Source of the DNA: JARROD01 sp037384225
GTDB lineage: Bacteria; Pseudomonadota; Gammaproteobacteria; Pseudomonadales; Cellvibrionaceae
Assembly (NCBI GenBank): GCA_037384225.1
Contig: JARROD010000006.1
Coordinates: forward strand, 1-27,051
Length of the DNA: 27,051 nucleotides
Direction: 5' to 3'
The notes under the pieces were generated by a model. The model ran no database searches. It saw only the letters and a program-made list of their open reading frames with translations, and was not told the DNA's origin. Positions 21,310 through 27,051 of the stretch are shown piece after piece. The position numbers and the translations under genes were made by a program. Within the stretch, counting starts at the first letter, position 1; each line of letters begins with the position of its first letter.

Positions 21310-24147
21310 ATGGCTGAATCCACTAAAATTGCTATTTCCCGGTCAGATGCCATCGACAAGGGGCATAGCCTGCGCCGCAAAGTATTGCTGCTACTGGCTG
21401 TCTCCCAGGCGTTGTTGATTGTGGGGCTTTACTGGGTCATCGAGTCCAGGATCCAAAACGGCTATCTGGCGCTGGAGGAAAAAGCCTTACAGAAAGACAC
21501 GGCCCGGGCTCACAACGCGCTGCAACAGGAAATCGACGCTCTCAGCGGGTTGGTGAGAGACTGGGCGGCGTGGGATCAATCCCATGATTTTGTGCGACTA
21601 AAACATCAGTCTTATATCGACTCCAATATCACCTTTGATGTGTTTCACAATATTCCTCTCGACGCCATTGCCTTCTATAACAATGCTGGCGAACTGGTCT
21701 ATGGCACTGGTGCGGATAAAGAGCAGGGGCAACTGGCACCTCTGCCCGCTTTGTTAGTGAGTACTTTTTCAGCCAGGCGCAAAACACTGTTGCAAACCGA
21801 GGTGGCGGGGCGGGTGAGCGGATTTCTGCAGGTGGGGCGCGAGCTGTGGCTGCTTTCGTCGCAACCGATACTAACCAGCAGCGGAGAAGGTCCGGTCAAT
21901 GGCACATTGATTATGGCCCGGAAGCTTACACCCACTGCGTTGGCAACGCTGTCGGAAAAGTTGCTGCTGGAACTGGCTGTGTTGCCATTGTCCGGACAGG
22001 CTGCCACGGCACGGGACGGCTTCGACGGCACTGTTTTGGAATTACTAAAACAAGGGCGCAAAACGGTAATTCAGACCCTCGATAGCGAACGAATTGAGTC
22101 CTACAGTTATATCCGCGATATAAACAGGAAGCCGATAGAGATTCTGCGTCTTGGCACCGGGCGCGAAATTATGGAGCAGGCAGAGCATACCAGCGATTCG
22201 TTGGTTGTGGCGCTGGCGGTTCTGGCAATGGTATCCACGGGTCTGATATTGTTATTCCTTGACTATATGGTGTTGAAACGCCTGTCACGGCTGAATGAAG
22301 ATGTGCATGCAATCCGCAAAAAAAGGGACTTGGAAATGCGCGCCAGTGTCGATGGAGATGATGAACTGGGCTATTTCGCGGAATCCTTTAATGCAATGCT
22401 GGCGGCTTTAGCCGAATCCCGCGCCGACCTGCAACTGCAGAGAGACAGGGCTGCCACTACCCTGTCTTCCATACACGATGGTGTTATTAGCACCGACTGT
22501 GAAGGGCGGATAGAGTATATCAACCCCGCGGGAGAGAGGATTACCGGTTGGAACCGGGGGGACTGCAAAGGTAGATATCTGGTTGAAGTTTTTCAGACCC
22601 GGGATGAAATGGGAAACCGGCCTGAAAGAAATATCGTTGAACTCTGCCTGGATAAATTAAAAGTCATACGCGAAACCAGTTATTTTATTCTTACCAACCG
22701 CCGCGGCGAAGAATTGTATATCGAAAAGGTGGCGACACCGCTGTTGAAGCGCGAGGGTGCCTGTCTTGGCTCGGTGCTGGTGTTTCGGGACATCACCGCC
22801 AAGCGGGCGATGAACGAACGCCTGCTCTATCAGGCGGCTCACGATTCTTTAACCAACCTGCTCAACCGGGCGGAATTCGAACGGCGTTTACAATCGCTGA
22901 TGGAGTCGGGAAGAAAGGAGCACGCTGAACACGCGTTGCTGTATATCGACCTGGATCGGTTTAAAGTAGTCAATGATTTCTGCGGTCACACCGCCGGTGA
23001 TCAGCTTTTGCAGCAACTCGCCAAGCAAATGCAATTGCAAATTCGCGGCGACGATATTCTGGGTCGGCTGGGCGGTGATGAATTTGGTTTGCTGTTAAAA
23101 CACTGTCCGTTGGGGCCGGCGTATATGATCGCCGAAAAAATCCGCCGGCGCATTCAGGATTATCGTTTTCAGTGGGAGGACAAGGGATACACTGTGGGAG
23201 CGTCCATTGGTCTGGTCGACCTGCACCAGGTGCCGGAGTCCGATAACCCTCTGCATCTGGGGGATTCGGCCTGTTATATCGCCAAATATGAAGGGCGCAA
23301 CCGGGTACATATTTATCAACCTGAGGACCAGCGGCTGGCGCGATACAAAGGTGAGGTGCACTGGGCCACAGAAATTGCCGCGGCGCTGGATCAGGACCGA
23401 TTCATACTTTATGCCCAGGAAGTCCGTCCCCTGGGATCAACTGAGGGGAGGGCGGCCAGTTCCGATAGCTACTATGAAATTTTACTGCGCATGCAGTCCC
23501 GTGGCGGTGAGTTGATTGCCCCCGGGATGTTTTTGCAGGCGGCGGAAAGGTATGGGTTGATTGGCCAGATTGACAAATGGGTGGTCAATCATTTTTTTCA
23601 TTGGCTGACGGAGCAATGTGAACAGATTCGCAAATACACCCGATTTTCCATCAATTTATCCGGTCATTCACTGGGTGACACCAAAATGCTGTTGTATCTG
23701 CTGGACCGGTTTGAGTATTACAGCGTATCCTATAAGCAAATCTGCTTTGAAGTCACGGAAACTGCGGCGGTGCTTAACCTGAACCGGGCCATCGATTTTA
23801 TAACCGAGATGCGCGATAAAGGTTGCAGCTTTGCCTTGGACGACTTTGGCGTTGGCATGTCTTCTTTTAACTATTTAAAAAATATGCCTATCGACATATT
23901 GAAAATAGACGGCAGTTTTGTTCGCAATATTGTCGATCAGCCCCTCGACTGTACCTTTGTGCGGTCAATTAACGAAATCGGCCACGCCATGCAACTGAAA
24001 ACTGTGGCAGAATTTGTCGAGAATGAAAAAACACTGAAAAAACTCGTTGAAATCGGGGTTGATTTTATTCAGGGCTATGGTATCAGCAAGCCTGTACCCC
24101 TGACGGAAGTTGCTGTTTCCCGCGAGATCGAAGCGCTTTCAACTTAG
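21310..24147 (+). CDS. Membrane sensor with CHASE4, HAMP, PAS, GGDEF and EAL domains
   Basis: A bifunctional-looking c-di-GMP turnover protein of 945 residues. Two membrane helices (about 24-44 and 298-319) flank a periplasmic CHASE4-type sensor (LVRDWAAWDQSHDF at 81-94). HAMP follows (about 318-370), then PAS (about 377-490), GGDEF (about 500-670) and EAL (about 685-935). GGDEF is intact (588-592), with an I-site RGDD (579-582). The EAL domain has EIL in place of EAL (723-725) but keeps Asn782, Glu814, Asp844/Asp845 (LDDFGVG), Lys865, Glu901 and Gln921, so phosphodiesterase activity is likely. It starts 58 bases after the diguanylate cyclase and ends 33 before the GH84-like gene, suggesting co-transcription. 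Confidence 0.94.
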   Translation: MAESTKIAISRSDAIDKGHSLRRKVLLLLAVSQALLIVGLYWVIESRIQNGYLALEEKALQKDTARAHNALQQEIDALSGLVRDWAAWDQSHDFVRLKHQSYIDSNITFDVFHNIPLDAIAFYNNAGELVYGTGADKEQGQLAPLPALLVSTFSARRKTLLQTEVAGRVSGFLQVGRELWLLSSQPILTSSGEGPVNGTLIMARKLTPTALATLSEKLLLELAVLPLSGQAATARDGFDGTVLELLKQGRKTVIQTLDSERIESYSYIRDINRKPIEILRLGTGREIMEQAEHTSDSLVVALAVLAMVSTGLILLFLDYMVLKRLSRLNEDVHAIRKKRDLEMRASVDGDDELGYFAESFNAMLAALAESRADLQLQRDRAATTLSSIHDGVISTDCEGRIEYINPAGERITGWNRGDCKGRYLVEVFQTRDEMGNRPERNIVELCLDKLKVIRETSYFILTNRRGEELYIEKVATPLLKREGACLGSVLVFRDITAKRAMNERLLYQAAHDSLTNLLNRAEFERRLQSLMESGRKEHAEHALLYIDLDRFKVVNDFCGHTAGDQLLQQLAKQMQLQIRGDDILGRLGGDEFGLLLKHCPLGPAYMIAEKIRRRIQDYRFQWEDKGYTVGASIGLVDLHQVPESDNPLHLGDSACYIAKYEGRNRVHIYQPEDQRLARYKGEVHWATEIAAALDQDRFILYAQEVRPLGSTEGRAASSDSYYEILLRMQSRGGELIAPGMFLQAAERYGLIGQIDKWVVNHFFHWLTEQCEQIRKYTRFSINLSGHSLGDTKMLLYLLDRFEYYSVSYKQICFEVTETAAVLNLNRAIDFITEMRDKGCSFALDDFGVGMSSFNYLKNMPIDILKIDGSFVRNIVDQPLDCTFVRSINEIGHAMQLKTVAEFVENEKTLKKLVEIGVDFIQGYGISKPVPLTEVAVSREIEALST

Positions 24148-24180
24148 GAACCTCAAAGTGTTCAAGGAGCTGCGTCACCA

Positions 24181-25251
24181 ATGAAAAATTGCGGCATAAT
24201 AGAAGGTTTTTTTGGTACTCCCTGGAGTTGGCAGGTCAGGGCGGCCTACGCGGAATTTCTCAAAGACAACGGCTATCATTTTTACATTTACGCCCCCAAG
24301 GCGGATTCCTGTCTGCGTAAAAAATGGCAGTGTTCCTGGCCTCGGGAAACCGCCGAACACCTCGTTAATCTACAGGCTGAGTTTCACACTCGCAATCTGC
24401 AATTCGGAATTGGCTGGAGCCCCTTCGAAGCGTATCTTGGAGACCAAGTGACAGTCTCCGCGCAACTGTCGAGTAAAGTCAGGGAGCTCAATGCGCTGGG
24501 TTGCGATATTCTCTGTATTTTGTTCGATGATATGTATGGAGCCATTGCCAATTTGGCTGAACTGCAGATAAATATTGTCAACAAAATCGCGGACACAACG
24601 ACCGCGAAAAAGTTGATCGTCTGCCCCACCTATTATTCTTTTGATCCGATACTGGATAAAGTTTTTGGTCAACGGCCGCAGGACTATCTCACTACACTCG
24701 GGTCGCGGCTCGATTCTGATATCGACATCTTCTGGACCGGTTCAAAAGTGATTTCCGACAGCTATTCGAGTCAACATATTAGCGAGGTTGCCGACATTCT
24801 CCAGCGCCCGCCCTTTCTCTGGGATAATGGGCTGGCCAATGACGGAGCCAAAAGCTCGCTGTTCCTTCACCTCAACGGATTCTCAGACAGAGCGCGGGTC
24901 GTCAATGAAAATATTTCAGGTCTGGCTATCAACCCCATGAATCAGGCCCACTTATCTCAGATAGCGTTGAAATCACTGACGGAGAGTACTCGCGCCGATA
25001 TCGATCAACAGGGCACTGACACGCTGTTTGATAGGGTGTGCAGAACCTTGTGCGGCGAACAGCTGGCCAGTCTTATTAGCCAGGACCTGGCTCCTTTTCA
25101 AGTAAAGGGTCTGGACAACCTGGAGCGCGATGGCGAGCTTAACCACCTGATTGAAAAATATAAAAACTACCTTCACAACCCCTGTGCCCAGGAAATATAT
25201 GATTGGTTGAATGGGAAGTACAGATTCGATCCCAACTGCCTAACCGAATGA
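24181..25251 (+). CDS. GH84-type beta-N-acetylglucosaminidase-like protein (NAGidase/O-GlcNAcase fold), cytoplasmic
   Basis: The N-terminal ~290 residues match the catalytic barrel of GH84 enzymes, which remove N-acetylglucosamine (hyaluronidase-like NAGidases and eukaryotic O-GlcNAcase). Visible hallmarks are GIIEGFFGTPWSW (5-17), YIYAPKAD with the substrate-contacting Lys (35-42), the catalytic Asp pair in LFDDM (Asp116-Asp117) and the WDN…AND motif near 218-226. At 356 residues it is little more than the catalytic domain plus a short helical tail; the large accessory domains are absent. There is no signal peptide or membrane helix, so it should act in the cytoplasm. AAGGAG is at 24163-24168, slightly far from the ATG. 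It lies 33 bases behind the GGDEF-EAL gene. The substrate is unknown. Confidence 0.85.
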   Translation: MKNCGIIEGFFGTPWSWQVRAAYAEFLKDNGYHFYIYAPKADSCLRKKWQCSWPRETAEHLVNLQAEFHTRNLQFGIGWSPFEAYLGDQVTVSAQLSSKVRELNALGCDILCILFDDMYGAIANLAELQINIVNKIADTTTAKKLIVCPTYYSFDPILDKVFGQRPQDYLTTLGSRLDSDIDIFWTGSKVISDSYSSQHISEVADILQRPPFLWDNGLANDGAKSSLFLHLNGFSDRARVVNENISGLAINPMNQAHLSQIALKSLTESTRADIDQQGTDTLFDRVCRTLCGEQLASLISQDLAPFQVKGLDNLERDGELNHLIEKYKNYLHNPCAQEIYDWLNGKYRFDPNCLTE

Positions 25252-25258
25252 CCTAATT

Positions 25259-25273
25259 CCCAAACGCTTTGGG
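25259..25273. repeat. Small perfect hairpin after the GH84-like gene
   Basis: CCCAAA (25259-25264) and TTTGGG (25268-25273) pair around CGC, 7 bases after the stop codon. No T-run follows, so terminator activity is doubtful. It abuts the long palindrome and appears to be an outer, partly matching extension of it. Confidence 0.55.
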
Positions 25274-25280
25274 TATATAC

Positions 25281-25437
25281 GGAACGTGCACGAAATAACT
25301 CCCGGTTTTTGCCTCCGATCCATCCCGCCTGGCGCCGTTGCGAAAACTTGACGTAGGTCCACTATGCCGGCGTTTTCGCAACGACACCAGACGGGCGCCT
25401 CGAAACCGAAAACCGGAAGTTATTTCGTGCACGTCCC
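25281..25437. repeat. 157-bp imperfect palindrome (MITE-like or large hairpin element)
   Basis: The left arm 25281-25347 and right arm 25372-25437 are inverted copies. The outer ~25 bp are nearly perfect (CGTGCACGAAATAACT and its complement). The inner 11 bp GTTGCGAAAAC (25337-25347) and GTTTTCGCAAC (25372-25382) are perfect. The middle pairs with several mismatches, many of which would be G-U in RNA. The central loop is 24 bases. It carries no transposase or open frame. Weaker symmetry continues outward to about 25259 and 25457. It fills the gap between the GH84-like and CinA-like genes. Confidence 0.8.
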
Positions 25438-25525
25438 TACGCAACGCCTTTAGGTTTCAGTCGGGATGCAGCGGACTGGCTCTGAAATTTTCGCTACAAT
25501 CGGAATTTTATTGAGAGGTGGTTAC

Positions 25526-26284
25526 ATGCGTATTGGATTAACCATAGTCGGCGACGAAATACTCAGCGGGCGAAGGGTGGATAAACATCTGCCCGCTGTA
25601 GTGGAAATGCTCAAACAGCGTGGCCTGGCGTTGAACTGGTGCCGGATTGTAGGAGACGACAACGAACTCCTGGAAGCAACATTGCGCGACAGTTTCGCCA
25701 GTGGGGATCTGGTGTTCAGCACCGGTGGCATCGGTGGCACCCCCGATGATCTTACCCGCGAAGCTGCCGCCCGGGCACTGAACTCCCACACCGAGCGCCA
25801 TCCGCAGGGTCTGGAAATCCTCAAGGACTTTGCCCGCGAGCGCAACCGTGAACTGAAACCGGTGCATTATCGCATGATAGAATTCCCTCGGGGCAGTGAG
25901 TTGATTCCCAACCCGGTCAACCGCATTCCTGGCTTTTCCATTCGCGATCACCACTTTGTTCCCGGTTTTCCAGAAATGGCGGCACCGATGATCGAGTGGG
26001 TACTGGACAATCGATATGCACACCTTGCCGATGATCAATACACCGAGCGGGCGATAATGGTATACGGACAGTACGAAAGCGCCATGATACCCATCATGGA
26101 AAGTGTGCTGGTCACCTATCCCGGTATCAAAGTGTTTAGTTTACCTGTCATCAGCGAAGAAAAACCCCGTGTGGAACTGGGCGTGAAGGGGGGCTTACAA
26201 CAAGTGACGGCGGCAATGGCAGATATGGCATCTCAGTTGGAGGCAATAGGGGCGGAGTTTGAGCATATCAGTATCGAAATATAG
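25526..26284 (+). CDS. CinA N-terminal/MoaB-like molybdopterin-binding-fold protein
   Basis: This is a 252-residue stand-alone version of the CinA N-terminal (COG1058, MoCF-binding) domain. From the ATG at 25526, with GAGGTGG just upstream, it starts MRIGLTIVGDEILSGRRVDKH, and the nucleotide/pterin-binding loop FSTGGIGGTPDDLTRE is at about 64-79. The C-terminal deamidase (PncC) domain of full CinA is absent. The family includes NMN deamidase/ADP-ribose pyrophosphatase proteins and molybdenum cofactor enzymes; the precise substrate here cannot be told from sequence. The frame opens 20 codons earlier but lacks a ribosome binding site there. It is convergent with the next gene, with a 12-base gap. 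Confidence 0.88.
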   Translation: MRIGLTIVGDEILSGRRVDKHLPAVVEMLKQRGLALNWCRIVGDDNELLEATLRDSFASGDLVFSTGGIGGTPDDLTREAAARALNSHTERHPQGLEILKDFARERNRELKPVHYRMIEFPRGSELIPNPVNRIPGFSIRDHHFVPGFPEMAAPMIEWVLDNRYAHLADDQYTERAIMVYGQYESAMIPIMESVLVTYPGIKVFSLPVISEEKPRVELGVKGGLQQVTAAMADMASQLEAIGAEFEHISIEI

Positions 26285-26296
26285 CGGAGCTTGCAG

Positions 26297-27051
26297 TTAA
26301 CGGGCCGAATTCGTCGAAGCATGGTAACCCGGTACGGTGATGTCCCATTTTTTTGCAATTTTCCCGATGGTGCCGTTTGTCACCAATTGCCAGTAGGCAC
26401 GCTGCCATTGCTCGACGATTGCATCGGGGGTGTTGTGGTGAAACATAATAAACAAACCCTGATCCGCATAGTGATATACGGATTTAAAACGAATTGGGTT
26501 TATTCCCTGTTGTTTTGAGTAACCACGAATCGATATGGCATCACCAAACCATAAATCAATACGCTTTCGAAGCAGCATTTTAATATTCTGGTCGTTATTG
26601 GATACCCCGACCAGATTGGTAAACCCATGTTGCTGTAAAATGCTGACCCGTACATCCTTTATGACTACGCCAATTTTTGCGACCGCCTTGGCATCTTCCA
26701 GCGAGTTGATCTCCAAGTCGGAATCGTCTCTGGCAAAAAAATCCCAGCTTACACTGGCAATCGGGCCGACCCATTTGAACAGGTTGTGCCGCTGTTCGGT
26801 ATAAGCGCCGGAAAACAAAACAATATTACTTTTTTCCGGTTGCGTAATGTAGCTATAGCCCCTGGCCCAGGGAACTATTTCTATAGGGTCGTTATTGCCG
26901 ACCATTTTCTGGATAGCCCTTACAATTTCTACGGACGAACCGACAAGCTCACCGTCACTGTTTAAAAAAGAGAGAACGGGTGTTACTTCCGTGTAGATTT
27001 TCAGCGCCCCGCTCCGAGTGGTATGTGAAGCGCAAACGCCGGCCAGGATCA
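26297..27051 (-). CDS. Family 3 extracellular solute-binding protein (5' end outside window)
   Basis: The minus frame is open from the right edge to the stop at 26297, giving about 251 visible codons; an internal ATG at 26905 is not the true start. The visible N-terminus ends a signal peptide (…ILAGVCAS). It continues with KIYTEVTPVLSFLN, then DGELVGSSVEIVRAIQKMVG, characteristic of periplasmic amino-acid-type binding proteins (SBP_bac_3). Other family features are a mid-domain Arg/Asp region (FGDAISIRGYSKQQG) and a C-terminal GKIAKKWDI. Such solitary proteins in these bacteria often lack an adjacent ABC permease. Ligand unknown. The first few residues lie beyond 27051. Confidence 0.85.
   Translation of the reverse strand, partial: ILAGVCASHTTRSGALKIYTEVTPVLSFLNSDGELVGSSVEIVRAIQKMVGNNDPIEIVPWARGYSYITQPEKSNIVLFSGAYTEQRHNLFKWVGPIASVSWDFFARDDSDLEINSLEDAKAVAKIGVVIKDVRVSILQQHGFTNLVGVSNNDQNIKMLLRKRIDLWFGDAISIRGYSKQQGINPIRFKSVYHYADQGLFIMFHHNTPDAIVEQWQRAYWQLVTNGTIGKIAKKWDITVPGYHASTNSAR

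Noticed and set aside
25281..25437. Bidirectional intrinsic terminator
   Set aside because: No T-run on either side and the arms are far longer than a terminator stem.
25281..25437. Two-repeat CRISPR array
   Set aside because: The repeats are inverted, not direct, and there is only one pair with no regular spacer.

Overview
The window is a stretch of bacterial chromosome from a gammaproteobacterium. The products and gene order (cox/heme A assembly cluster; zur-znuCB/znuA; polA; engB; cytochrome c4; dsbA; diguanylate cyclase) resemble Pseudomonas and its marine relatives. A Cellvibrionaceae-like host is my inference from recall, not from a search. There are no rRNA or tRNA genes, no CRISPR array, no transposase and no phage gene.

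Layout. (1) 1-460, minus: the front part of a MATE/DinF-type efflux gene, broken by a -1 frameshift and with a 21-bp tandem duplication at its start. (2) 944-10043: a caa3-type cytochrome c oxidase locus with coxB, coxA, ctaG (Cox11), coxC, a convergent two-helix DUF2909-type gene, SURF1, a CX3C SCO-like membrane protein, ctaA, cyoE/ctaB and a SCO1/SenC copper chaperone. These genes cover the subunits, heme A synthesis and CuA/CuB insertion. (3) 10040-13001: zinc uptake, with zur-znuC-znuB on minus and znuA on plus, divergent around a candidate Zur box. (4) 13121-13971: a small secreted protein and a noncoding stretch rich in repeats, with a strong 16-bp stem that looks like a structured RNA. 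(5) 13972-17087: polA, with a Ser/Asp/Glu-rich hexanucleotide-repeat linker, followed by two intrinsic terminators and a candidate short RNA in the polA-engB gap. (6) 17124-19286: engB (minus), then cytochrome c4 and DsbA (plus). (7) 19566-25251: a soluble GGDEF diguanylate cyclase, a membrane CHASE4-HAMP-PAS-GGDEF-EAL protein and a cytoplasmic GH84-type (O-GlcNAcase-like) hydrolase, all on plus. (8) 25252-27051: a long imperfect palindrome, a CinA-N/MoaB-like protein and the edge-truncated gene of a family 3 solute-binding protein (minus).

How they work together: regions 2 and 6 serve aerobic respiration and periplasmic thiol/heme chemistry. Region 3 is a self-contained zinc regulon. Region 7 combines c-di-GMP synthesis and turnover with an unexpected amino-sugar hydrolase. 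Most of the window is conserved core genome. The least explained parts are the 13.4-13.97 kb noncoding region, the polA-engB gap, the GH84-like gene next to the c-di-GMP genes and the palindrome at 25.28-25.44 kb. I do not see a clearly new defence or mobile system.
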